DNA from: Callorhinus ursinus
Taxonomy: Eukaryota > Chordata > Mammalia > Carnivora > Otariidae
Length of the DNA: 64,000 bases
NCBI RefSeq assembly: GCF_003265705.1
Contig: NW_020312827.1
Coordinates: forward strand, 18,014,527-18,078,526
Direction: 5' to 3'
Shown here: piece by piece, positions 33,398 to 43,820 of the stretch
Numbering within the stretch: the first letter of the stretch is position 1
Layout: every line of letters begins with the position of its first letter
The notes under the pieces: generated by a model
The model's input: only the letters and a program-made list of their open reading frames with translations
The model's database searches: none
What the model was told of the DNA's origin: nothing
Translations under genes and position numbers: made by a program

Positions 33398-34799
33398 GAG
33401 CAAGTATCAATTAGCCACCAAGTTCTGGAAGAAGATTTTGGAAGTGCTCCAGCCTCTTCTCCTCCACCCCCCAAATCCCTTTATTGGAACAATGAAACTG
33501 AAAATCTACTGATCACTCTCTTTAGGGGCAGGAACAAGGAACATTATAATTATGCAGGTGAAGTATGGGAGTTGGAAAATTACTAACACTATTTGCAAAG
33601 CAAATATAAAGTTAATTGCCATTAATGCCAGCTAAATATAACTAATCTGTAGTTATTATGTAGATGGATAATTTTGAAATTGAAAACATTACTTTTAAAT
33701 ATGTGTGTGTATGTATGTGCTCATAGGGAGAGAAAGAGAGAGTAAGAGAGAAGAGAGGGAGAGTTTGCTTATTTACCATAAGACTCTGGAAACATAGGCA
33801 TGGCTTTTGTATCTTTGTTAAGTTTGAGTCTTGTAGAATTATTAGGAACTCACACTTAAAACATAAAAAATAGAGGAAACAGTTGGATTACTCTCCTAAT
33901 AATAAGGACAATGTGCAATGACTAAAAGTTTACTAAAGAGTGCTTGATAAAAGCTCTGATATGATAATAACAAAAGTTCAAAAATATATGTATATTTCTT
34001 AATTTACAGTATATCATATTAAATAGAAAAATTCTGCTTTGAATGGTGGTGTTTTGTGTGTTTTTAAATGATACACAAAGAAGAAATTTAAAATAACTTC
34101 ATCCTGATGGAGAATCAACAAAAATATATTTTGTCGTACGTACCTGGAAAATTATTCACTCAGTAAATTCAGAGAGAAAATAGCTGTCTGAATTCTAATA
34201 TCTATAATAGATTTCTCAATGTGTCTCTTTCCCTAGAAACTTAACATTATATTCATCTATATTAAATAAGCCTCTCAACATAAATGTTTAAAAACTTTGT
34301 AAAAAAATAATTCACAGTATTTGCCATAAACGTAATACTTCCATTTTACTATTAAATACTAGACATGTTATGACAGATTACAATATGCAATTAATTCAGC
34401 GGTTAAGAAAATTTTAAGGATTCGAACTCTACAACTTCAATTATTATTTTTTTGTGTGTGTACTCTGATCTTTTGTAAATTTCCAGATCCTCTAAAGTTA
34501 TGGCAAATAATGACTATATTTATGAACTACCTTCTTTACTGTGAAACTTCTAGAGGAGTCGCACCTAATACCAGCTCAAATCCGAGACATGATTCCCTCC
34601 AACGCCAGTCACATTACCAAAAAGGCAACTCAATTCATCATTTTTATACTAGCATAAATTCTCCATATTGCTGACTCAAACGCAGTCCCACAGTGTCCCT
34701 TGACATCAATTTCCACCTGCACACTTCAGATGTATACAAAACTTGTCTTGGTGATGGTGCCATATAAAACTAAAAGAAGAACCTATACTTCCAGATTGG
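33398..34799. other. 1.4-kb AT-rich stretch with no recognised repeats
   Basis: A GT/GA-rich low-complexity patch lies at about 33700-33770. The ORF at 34456-34674 has no known motif. Nothing else recognised. Confidence 0.45.
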
Positions 34800-35310
34800 C
34801 TGCTAATATCTGAATGTATTGTCCTCATCTTTGGAGGCCTGCAGGATCTTCATCAATTTCTGAAGTAATAGCATTTTTGTGATTACACTCTGAATCACTG
34901 TTAAAGGAGCATATGCTTTTGATTGCTTCTTCATTGAAACAGTCCGGGTAGACAATTTTTAGATGTATAATTCCTTCTATTAAACCACAAGCCATGAACC
35001 CACAGTGATGGCCTTCTCTGAGTATGCAATTCAAGGAGCTTTATGTACTTAATATCACATTTACTTCAAAATCCCATTGTTCTATGATGGGGTCTGTGTA
35101 AAACACAGAAACCCAAAAGAGTTAGATTTTTTGCAAATGCCATCTTGTCCTGTAGCATCTCAAGGTCGTTCAGTAAGAGTCATCCATCTGCAGGACAAGC
35201 CATTAGTCCATCAGCATAATTTCAGTTTCGATTGCCCTGGGGTTGATCATCTTGATATTCCCTTTTGGGGCTGGCATTCCAAAGAAAGCTAGTCTGTTTT
35301 CACTTTCTTG
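34800..35310 (-). pseudogene. Possible processed-pseudogene fragment, parent unknown
   Basis: On the minus strand an open frame (35034-34825) encodes an acidic/cysteine-containing segment including KIVYPDCFNEEAIKSICSF and NAITSEIDEDPAGLQR. Upstream, other frames give coding-like segments such as FGMPAPKGNIKMINPRAIE and DLEMLQDKMAFAKNLTLLG, broken by stops. The mixture of plausible peptide pieces in shifting frames suggests a decayed coding copy. I cannot identify the parent, and a chance pattern is possible. Confidence 0.3.
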
Positions 35311-36129
35311 GTATCTGCCACTCATCAGTGTTTAAAAGGTTATGTTCTATAGAGAATGGCCAGCTATGATGAGAACAAATCAGTTTTGTTTATGTCTTAG
35401 AAAGGAAGAAAATTCATGGCTAATTATGTCAGTGTGGGATAATAAAACTGTGGCTATAAAATTAAGGGTGCGAAGATATAAGATGAAACAAAAGGATGGA
35501 TTCAAGAGAAGACAGACCCACAGATGCTGCAGGCAGGATTAAGGTATCTGGTCCACAGTAAAATGGCATATAGTGCCTGTAAATCAGAAACTGGGAAGGG
35601 TAGTTTCTCCTGGAAGACACTTACACTGCAGGGATTAAGAGATCAAAAATCAGGGAAGATCTCAAAGAACCATGAACTAAAGGGGAGTGCTGGGTGAGCA
35701 GGAAGCAGCTGTATTATAGCAAACCCGGGAAACCTTGAAACTTCCCAAAGGAGGAAATTATCTCTCTCCATCAAGATGCTTCATGATGTTTAGTGCAGAA
35801 TTACTTTTCAGTTGGGACTAGCCTTGAACTTGGAAGAGGAAACAAGTAAATTGTAACTTCTTAGTATAAAACTAAAAGAAAATCAGCACTGAGACATGAA
35901 TTAATTCCTGAAATATTTGTGGTTAAAACTTTAATAAAGTTATATTGATGCTTTTTAACTACATTTTTACTTTTCACCATATTTATGAACTATTTAGTTA
36001 TTCATTCATCCCTCCATTTAAGCTTTTACTGATTACAGAACTGGCTCGAAGTTTTCCTGTGTATGTAGAGGATCTGCGTTACCTTAGTAATGCACTTTTT
36101 ATAACAGAGGTCATTCAGGTAACCTGAAT
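35311..36129. other. Sequence with no recognised feature
   Basis: The ORF at 35342-35542 has a basic C-terminus but no known motif. No repeat family recognised. Confidence 0.4.
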
Positions 36130-36290
36130 GTTGGTCCCACTTTTCTCAGTTGTATCTTTCTCAACTTTATTTTCCTCGTGTGAAAATGAGAATAACAATA
36201 TTGATGTCAGGGTTATGTGGGAATTATTTAAGATAATATATGTAAAGAGCTCAAGTACCTTTCACTTTCCAGGCACTGTGCTGTGTCATG
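36130..36290 (+). mobile_element. MIR SINE remnant
   Basis: Plus-strand MIR motifs: ttattttcctcgtgtgaaaa, tgagaataacaatattgatg, tgggaattatttaagataat and ccaggcactgtgctgtg. Confidence 0.65.
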
Positions 36291-36464
36291 AAGACACATG
36301 AAGATCCCACTTTTGTGGTTTAAATTCAACATCTGTAGAATGTTTTCCTGTTTGATTTCCAAATCAGTGATGTTTCCCAGGGCACTGTCTTTGTTTTTTA
36401 TTTCTCCTCCCCCAGGAACTAGCTCAATACACAGTGAATAGCAAGTATTCAACAGAATGAATTT

Positions 36465-36615
36465 GAGTTATTTTATATCCTTGTGAGGTAAATAAGGCAG
36501 CTGTATAACTTCTATTGTAGCCAAACACCTGAAGTCCAAAAATGTTATTTATAATGCCCAAGAGTCACACAGCTAGGTTATAGTGAAGGCTGGTCAGCAA
36601 CTTAGTCTTTTGGTT
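36465..36615 (-). mobile_element. MIR SINE remnant
   Basis: Antisense MIR motifs: tatccttgtgaggtaaataa, ttataatgcccaagagtcac, acagctaggttatagtga. Confidence 0.6.
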
Positions 36616-37230
36616 CCTACCAGAATGGATTCTCCCGCAACTATGCCCAATCCACTACTTGTTGATTTGATTTTACAGGAAGATAACTAAGCAAAAAGAC
36701 AAGATTGAGAAATCTGGGCTTTGAAAAAGATAAGCATATGATTTTTGTTTCAGTGATGAATTGTAGAGAATTCCTGAAGATAAGCATCTCTCCCATGAGG
36801 AGGTATATGACTGATGAACAAAAGTGCAGAAAGTATATGAACTCCAGACTCTTTTCTTTTTCTCTGTGCAATGTGCTCTAGATTTCCAGTTAGCCAGTTT
36901 AGAGTTTCTTTTCCTGCTAATGGGTTAAATTAGTAATGCTTTATCTAAAGTTCAAAAGCAAAATTAGTCATTCACCATTGGGTCCTACCTGCTAAATACA
37001 ACCTTATAAAGTATATTTTTAGGCATCTAATATTTAGGCTATACATACTATCTTGCTATATTACTTTAAAAGTATTTATCCCTTGAAAACAAAATGCAGG
37101 CTGGTCTGTCCATATTCCATGTATCACATACTATTTGGAAAATGGTTTGGGGATTAAAAGGGTTGCAAATTATTTTAAATTGAATTATACTTTTATTTTG
37201 CTGGTGCAGAATAAAACCACAAAGAATAGT
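36616..37230. other. Sequence with no recognised feature
   Basis: The minus-strand ORF at 36641-36871 has no known motif. Nothing else recognised. Confidence 0.4.
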
Positions 37231-37770
37231 GATTATCTTTTCCCTTCTCCATTTTTTTTCATTAAAATGCAGACATACAATTTGAACTGAGAAATTGGAG
37301 ACACTTTAGAGTTCATTGGTTCAACCTCTCACTCCATGCAGAAATGACCAGTGTAATAGTTTTGATAGGTATCCACCCAGCTTTGGCTTCAGCTCTTAAA
37401 ATGAGTGTCTCCTCAGCAGCTGATGCCATTTGAAGAGGTCTGAATGGACTCTTCTTCAGCACATTAAAAGTAAATTCAATTTACCACCGTTTCTAGATGA
37501 TGGGGGCAGTTCTGCAAAGAATGACATGGAATGTCTAATTCCTCTTTTTCCATGTGACTTTCTGATATTTGGAGAAAATTGTTGTGTCTCATCAACAGTC
37601 TTTTACAATGAAGTTGTTCAAATTCTTTCAACTATCTCTTCTGTGAAATGCTTTTCAGACATGTTTCTATCTTAGTCTTTCTAGCCAAGTATTAAATTCT
37701 TAAAATACATCATCTCAAACTGACCGCAATATTTCAGATGTTCTTTAATCATGTCCAGAATACCATGCCA
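37230..37770 (-). mobile_element. Possible L3/CR1-like LINE remnant
   Basis: The order tgacatggaatgtcta, gttgttcaaattctttcaac, cttctgtgaaatgcttttc, tttcagatgttctttaatca and gtccagaataccatgcc parallels antisense CR1/L3 (..ccttcaaccgttcctcat..ctccagatgtggtctgacc..gtgccaag..). The match is weak but colinear. Confidence 0.42.
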
Positions 37771-37957
37771 AGTTGTCTTTTTATTTCAGGAAACTTTTTT
37801 TTTTCAAAATAATTTAACCAAACATGTTCACCTCTTTTGACAGCTAAACCATATTGCTTCCTCTTTTTGATCACATAACAAATACAAGTGTTGGGTACAG
37901 AATTAGTTGCCCTCATTCTCTAATGGGGGATTGATTCTCTTAAATTGATTTGTGGAA

Positions 37958-37960
<3 letters not shown>

Positions 37961-37988
<28 letters not shown>

Positions 37989-37989
37989 A
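37961..37989. repeat. (TA)n microsatellite
   Basis: Uninterrupted TA dinucleotides. Confidence 0.95.
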
Positions 37990-38034
37990 TCTGCATTTCT
38001 TTTTCTTTTACTTGGGCTGTTTTTTCCAGGAACT

Positions 38035-38255
38035 TGAGACTCATGCACACGTGTGTGTCATTTCAGAACCTGTGCTCTACTACGGTCTGTGTTCTAATTC
38101 TGGTTCTGACACCGATTAGCTATGTATTTGTGGGTAAGGCAATTAGCATCACTAAATTTATTCATCTGCAAAACAGGAATAATAACAGCAGCTACTGATA
38201 AATTAGATGAAGTCTGCAAACCAATTATATCAGTGCTTGACACATGGAAATTCTG
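38035..38255 (+). mobile_element. MIR SINE remnant
   Basis: Well-ordered plus-strand MIR: taattctggttctgacaccg, attagctatgtatttgtggg, ttattcatctgcaaaacagg, aataataacagcagctac and cagtgcttgacacatgg. Confidence 0.75.
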
Positions 38256-38309
38256 AAAAAAAAACACAAAACTTTTCTGTTATTGTCATTATTAAAGTTA
38301 CTAGTTATC

Positions 38310-38549
38310 CCATGGGGCGCCTGGGCAGCTCAGTCAGTTAAGCAGCCAGTTCGATTTTGGCTCAGCTCATGATCTCAGGGTCATGAGATTGAACCCTAGG
38401 TCAGGGCCATATGGAGCCCAGCACCATCTGGCTTCTTGCTCGGTGGGGAGTCTGCTTGAGATTCTCTCTCTCTCTCTCCCTCTGCCCTTCCCTCTGGTCA
38501 TGCACTCTCTCTCTCTAAAATAAATAAATAAATCTTTTAAAAAATAAAT
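38310..38549 (+). mobile_element. Can-SINE, older subtype
   Basis: Head ggggcgcctgggcagctcag, older body with cttgctcggtggggagtctg and cttgagattctctctctc, tail taaataaataaatc. The 16-bp imperfect duplication aaagttactagttatc / gaagttactagctgtc is at 38294-38309 and 38550-38565. It ends the SINE-free span. Confidence 0.94.
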
Positions 38550-38565
38550 GAAGTTACTAGCTGTC

Positions 38566-39437
38566 ACAGCAAGTGTGGTACTGCATGCAAATATATAGCA
38601 GTTACGCATTTATTAAGCAGTAATAAGAGTAATACACAAAGAACAACTAAACACAGATTAGAGTCTGCATCTAGTAATATTGCTAATCTTGTAGGGCTTT
38701 TTCCCATTTGAAAGCTCACTGCTTTGACATTCAGGCAAACTCCCTTAATGCAACTGATGTTGACTGCTGCTGACCATAATATTCTTTTGGAATTGTTTAC
38801 ATAAAATATATTTTTTGAATGTATATCAAGTTCCTAAATTTTAGCTTTAGAAATCAGTTTTTCCTAAGTTAGAACATAAGAAATACATTGACTTTGTTCC
38901 CAGTTTTATTATACTGCTCTCATTATTTCTTATTTTATAAAGGTCACGATCACATTTTTAAAAATTTCATGTATTCATTCAACACACATTTTTGAATTCC
39001 TACTTTGATAATGTAAGTTTCTCTAGTCTCGATGAGTTAATGGTCCATGGGACAAACTAAACATGATCTTGCATTTTAATGTTCAATTTGTGTACAAATT
39101 TTAATAAAAGCATGAACAAGAAGATAATGACTTACTTTGGTAAGATTTTTCAGTTCCTTGATATCTAATTTTCATTAGAAATACTGAGGTGTTTCCCATA
39201 AATCTCTGGACCTATTATGAATTCAGTTCTTTTATAGCACCGTGTTTTCTCTTAGCCTCTCTAAGAAGTTCTTTTTTATTAATAAAGAAATTAGAAGCAA
39301 AATAATTTTCAAAAGTTTTAAGCTTCCCTTGGCATCTCTTAACTATATCTGCCCAAAGACTGGATCCATAGATGATTTCTTTGAATTATAACATAGTCTA
39401 TAAAGATCTACTTTACCTTTGGCATGGTTAAAATCTT
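38566..39437. other. AT-rich sequence with a possible L2 trace
   Basis: The text gtattcattcaacacacatt then gaattcctactttgata (about 38970-39010) may be an antisense L2 3' end. The rest is unrecognised. Confidence 0.35.
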
Positions 39438-39439
39438 TT

Positions 39440-39862
39440 CAGGTTTTTGTTTATAATTTTATTGGGAAATATATATAATTTTATATCTGCTATTTTAACT
39501 AAGAATATAAAAAAACCATGTGTATATCAAAACTTAAGACATAGAACATTCCAGAAGCTTTTAAGCCCTCAGTGTGTCCCTTTTTAATCACATTATACTT
39601 TCCACTCAATTGTAACCATCCTGGTTTGTGCATTAATAAGTCTCTTGCTTACCTTTATAATTTCACTTCATATGTGAAAATCTCTAAATAATATGCAAAT
39701 ATATACAAATATATTGGGTATACTCTGCATTTTCTTGTAATTTTGACTCACTATAGTTTATACTTTTTGAAATGGATTTTGTCCAATATTTTATTTTTGA
39801 AAATTAATTAATGTTCAATTTCAATAATAAAAATTCACTTTAAATTTTGAAATTCCATCCTA
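39440..39862 (-). mobile_element. Old L1 (L1M) 3' UTR, antisense
   Basis: Plus-strand text such as tcaaaacttaagacatagaa, cattccagaagcttttaagc and gtgtgtccctttttaatcac matches the reverse complement of old L1 3' UTRs. The element probably resumes at 40318-40600 after a SINE and a DNA transposon. Confidence 0.6.
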
Positions 39863-39884
39863 TTTTTTTAAAGATTTTATTTTA

Positions 39885-40072
39885 GGGGTACCTGGATGGC
39901 CCAGTCGGTTAAGCATCTGCCTGCCGCTCAGGTCATGATCCCAGGATCCTGGGATCAAGCCCTAAATCAGGCTCCTTCCTCAGTGGGAAGCCTGCTTCTC
40001 CCTCTCCCTCTGCCACTCCCCCTGTTTGTGCTTGCTCTCTCTCTCTCTCTGTCAGATAAATAAAACAAAATC
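39885..40072 (+). mobile_element. Can-SINE
   Basis: Forward copy: ggggtacctggatggcccag, catgatcccaggatcctggg, gcctgcttctccctctccct, (CT)n, gtcagataaataaaacaaaa. Imperfect duplications of about 20 bp rich in T (39863-39884 and from 40073) flank it. Confidence 0.94.
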
Positions 40073-40095
40073 TTTTTTTTTAAAGATCTTCCTTT

Positions 40096-40300
40096 TTAAA
40101 GTGATACGAGATAACAAAATGCCTATGTGAAGAGATGAAGTGAGGAGAATGACCTAGGCATTGTGTGGTAATATTAGGCTGCTATTGATCTTCTGATAAT
40201 ATGTCAGAAGGAAGATCATCTGCTCTTGAGCCATGAATGACTGCAAGTAGTTGAAACCCCAGAAAGGGAAACCTGGATAAGGAGGGACGACTGTATACAT
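40096..40300. mobile_element. Tigger-like (TcMar) DNA transposon end
   Basis: The order tgaagtgaggagaatgacct, ggtaatattaggctgctatt, gatcttctgataatatgtca, gaaggaagatcatctgctc, gtagttgaaaccccagaaag and ggataaggagggacgactgt follows the terminal part of Tigger elements as I remember them. No transposase remains. Confidence 0.62.
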
Positions 40301-40317
40301 AAGGCCCTGATGTATTA

Positions 40318-40600
40318 TACATGATGATAATTTTATGTCTCCCTGGAGCATACAGATGAGACTATCTTTAGTGATACATACCTAGGGAATGAATTGCTAG
40401 AGCTTAGTATTTGCATCCTTACATTACTAGTTAATGCCATATTATTCTCCCCAGTGGTTGAATCAGTGTTATATTCCCATCAGCAGTATGTGATACCTTG
40501 CTTAGCTTCACAGCCTCATCAACACTTAGTATTACTGGATTCTATAATATTTGCAAATTTCATGAACATGAATTTACATTTGTGACTTTATCTCAATGGG
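40318..40600 (-). mobile_element. Old L1 (L1M) ORF2 3' end, antisense
   Basis: The text tacatacctagggaatgaat, tgctagagcttag, ttcccatcagcagtatgtga and cagcctcatcaacacttag is the diverged reverse complement of the L1 ORF2 C-terminal region. Confidence 0.6.
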
Positions 40601-40689
40601 TGCCCCCTATGGTAAGATTATAGAAACTTAGAAGTAAGCCAATCATCATTATCAATGAAAGAACTACCTATCTTTTATATAGATAGACA

Positions 40690-41280
40690 AGAGACACTCT
40701 GGGGCTCCACAACAGGCTTGAAATTTGGCAAAGGAATAGCATTAAAAATAACTAGGAGGCAAGAAGGAGCATGGGGCAGCTCAGGAGCTGGAAGAATTTC
40801 AGAGGCTGAGGAGGAAGGGCATCAGGGGCGAAGATCAGAGAACACTGGGTGGGGTTTAAAACAACTTCATAACCATTTAAGGAATTTGAACTTGATTCAA
40901 TAAAAAAGTCTCATGAACAAAAAAGTCTTATAGTGTTGTCAGTGAGAGAGCCCATGACAACACTTGAGTGTAGGAAGATTACTCAGGTCACAGCCCGGTA
41001 GTGGAGGGGCTGAATGTGGAGCAAACCCTAGGGACCAAGAAAGAAGTGGCCCCAGTGAAGGTCCAGTGTGGGAACCAGGAGAAACAGGCAGGCTGGAGAG
41101 CTGATCCGGAGATGAGCTGGTGAATAAGAAGGAGGAAGAAATCAAGGATGACAGGTTTTTATGTCTTTGACAGGGGGCTATGCAATCTCAAGCCTGTTGA
41201 AATTTGCCAGGTGGGCAGTGGAGGAGGTGAGTCTCCTGCTAAGGAAGGAGATACAGATTTAGAAATTACTGGTACAAACC
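40690..41280 (-). mobile_element. L2 LINE ORF2 remnant, antisense
   Basis: Antisense L2 motifs appear in order: aaccatttaaggaatttgaa (near 40873), cttgattcaataaaaaagtc, gaagattactcaggtcacag, atcaaggatgacaggttttt and atgtctttgac. It is diverged, and the frame is destroyed. Confidence 0.6.
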
Positions 41281-41440
41281 ATCCAGAAGCACTGGTTTTA
41301 CCATATTTTAGATATTAATGCATAGTTTCCAATGGGGGAAATATCTTACTTACTTTGGGATCTTCAGAAATTTAAGGTATCAAAAATAATAACAGTAACA
41401 ATATATTTTAAAACATGCATACACATGCCTGCCTGCAAAC

Positions 41441-41477
41441 TTACTAACTTCTTTTTTTTTTTTTTTACTAACTTCTT
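41441..41477 (-). mobile_element. Poly-T-only insertion with target-site duplication
   Basis: The 13-bp sequence ttactaacttctt occurs at 41441-41453 and again at 41465-41477, separated only by T residues. This looks like target-primed reverse transcription in which only the poly-A tail was copied. Slippage or a tandem duplication could give the same pattern. Confidence 0.65.
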
Positions 41478-41809
41478 ATGTTGAAGAACCATTCATATGT
41501 TCACTAGTATTGTCCAAAACTAAATCTGTGAAGGAAGTTTTGAAGAAGTAGCTGTCTGAGCCTGAGCCTTTCAGGGAACAAAGTTTCTTTTATATTTTAG
41601 AATTCTACCATCTCTACTCTGGCCATTCCATAAAATGGTCTTTCAGAATAAGAACAGTGACATTAACTTGTGAAGGTAGGATTTATCAAGAACTAATTTC
41701 ATGCATGTGACAACTTTTTCTTGTCGCTAATGTCTTCCAATTGTTGGTATGTGGGTAGAGGACTCCTTAGGGGGGACACTTCCTGGGGAATGTGAAGCCT
41801 ATAGATCAG
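41478..41809. other. Sequence with no recognised feature
   Basis: Nothing recognised. Confidence 0.35.
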
Positions 41810-42030
41810 AATTTCTTAATAGTAGTACGAGGGACATCTTGGACCAGTGAATTACTTTTTGTGGTGCTGTCATGTGCAATGCAAGATGCTGGGTGGCATC
41901 TGTGACCTCTACATACTACACACCAGGGACACACCCACTTTGAGTCATGACAATCAAGTGTCTGCAAACATTGCCAAAGATCCCTGGTGGAGTAGATTAA
42001 AATCACCCACAGTTGCTTTTAGAACCACAT
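41810..42030. mobile_element. MER20-like hAT-Charlie DNA transposon
   Basis: Colinear with the copy at 15951: gtgaattactttttgtggtg, catgtgcaatgcaagatgct, gggtggcatctgtgacctct, agtgtctgcaaacattgcc and gttgcttttagaaccac. Non-coding and diverged. Confidence 0.68.
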
Positions 42031-43220
42031 CTGTGGATATGTGAGAAAGAAAAAGTTAAGGTAATGTTTCAAGAAATACCAGTTACCTACGGCAATGAAG
42101 AGCATCATTTTCATATCTTACTCCGTTTTACGAATTCTCATTCCCTAGCCAAAAAGCAGGTTAAGAAGAGATTTATTAGTGTTTTTGCTGCAAGCTGTTC
42201 TTTCAACAAGTGGGAGTTTCTCCACTAAGAAATGCCTGCTATAGCAGCAGCTCACAGAATTATGTACCCTGAGGGAATGTGAGTTGGTCTCATCCATGTG
42301 GTGGAATCACATGAAGGATGAAGCCACCTCGGTAACATGACTGGCAGCCAGACCCCTTATTCTTGAGCGTTAACAGGGATGTTCCTGGTTAGGATGGGGA
42401 AGAAATTGATTGTCAACTGTTGCTTGGGAACTACATGTTTTCGTTAGAAAAGAGTTATTACTGCTGTGTTTATTCTTCATTTAGTCGGTTTAGTGCTCTC
42501 TAGCATTTTGCAAATTCCTGCTTCCCAGATATATCTAGAAAGCCTTCTGATGGTACCTATATTGCTGATCAACTAGCAAAGGTGTGCCGAGCTTTTCTGT
42601 TTTACCTGGAAGGGTGTATGTGACTGTGTTGGGGTGTTGTGTATGTCTGTTTTCCACATAGGATTAAAAGCCTGATTATGAAATTTGCAGAAAACTAAAT
42701 CAGTGTTATAAGTTAAATCTGCTGACACACAGTCAGGCATGAGATGGGACTTCCAAATGCTGATTTCTCCTTGTACTCCTTTTAAACAGGGATAGACATT
42801 TGTTTAAACCTGAGCAACTAGAATCTAGTACCAAAAGAACAAAGTTTTATTTGAATGATTATGTGCAATGGGATTGTGACAGATGTTGAATAAATAAAAA
42901 TGAATAACAGGAATATGATTTTCCAGACAACTGTGTACATGTAACAGATTATTTTAAACTTTTAGTTTTTGAATAAACCTCTTCAATATCTTACAATTTC
43001 TTGCCCATAGATTTGAAAATTCAACCTGTCATTAAAGCTATTGCTCTCCTTTACTTTTTTCTCATTCCCAACTCCTGGAAGAAAAACTCATGAGCAAATG
43101 AACCTAAAGTGCACCCAGCAACAGTTTCACATTTAGGAAAAATGTTCAGCACACATTACCTATTGTTTTTGTTGACATTGTACAAATAAAAGAGTTACAA
43201 TATTTTCTAAGGTTTGGACT
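42031..43220. other. 1.2-kb stretch with no recognised repeats
   Basis: The ORF at 42013-42228 has no known motif. Nothing else recognised. Confidence 0.42.
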
Positions 43221-43221
43221 G

Positions 43222-43470
43222 GTATTTTTTAACATTTAAACTTTATTAAATATTCGATACATTTGGAATGTGTACTGCATATATGTAAGTGATGAAGCAT
43301 AATAATAAATTGAACAACTATGAACCTACCATCCCTTTTAAGAAATAGAACATCACCAGTGTCATTGCATCTAAATAGTGCTTCTTTTTCGCCCCACTTC
43401 CTTTCCTTCCCCAACAGGTAACCATTATCCTGAATACAGGGTTTATCTAATTTGGTTTTCAAATTTAATT
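43222..43470 (-). mobile_element. Old L1 (L1M) 3' UTR, antisense
   Basis: The text ttaacatttaaactttatta, gaacctaccatcccttttaa, gaaatagaacatcaccagtg and caggtaaccattatcctga is the reverse complement of old L1 3' UTRs. Confidence 0.62.
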
Positions 43471-43642
43471 CAATGAAGTGGCAAGAGAGGGTTTCAGATA
43501 ATCTCCAAAGCCAGCCTGAATTCTTCTTGAATATTTTCTAAGATCCTTCTTATTTTAGACTCATTCCAGTCCTTTCAGCCCCATCTTCCATTTGTAGCCC
43601 TAATCCACTCTTCAGATTTGATGTTTTGAAATGGATTAAATA

Positions 43643-43820
43643 GGTGCACCTGGGTGGCACAGTTGGTTAAGCCATCAGACTCTTACTTTCACTCAGGTCA
43701 TGATTGCAGGATCTTGAGATTGAGCCCCGTATTGGGCTCTGTCCTGGATGTGGGACCTGCTTAAGAGTCTCTCTCTCCTTCTCCCCTTCCTCTCAAAATA
43801 AATAAATAAATTAAAACGGT
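43643..43820 (+). mobile_element. Can-SINE, older subtype
   Basis: Head ggtgcacctgggtggcacag, body with gggctctgtcctggatgtgg and cttaagagtctctctctcc, and an aataaataaataaatt tail. The target-site duplication is not clear. Confidence 0.92.
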
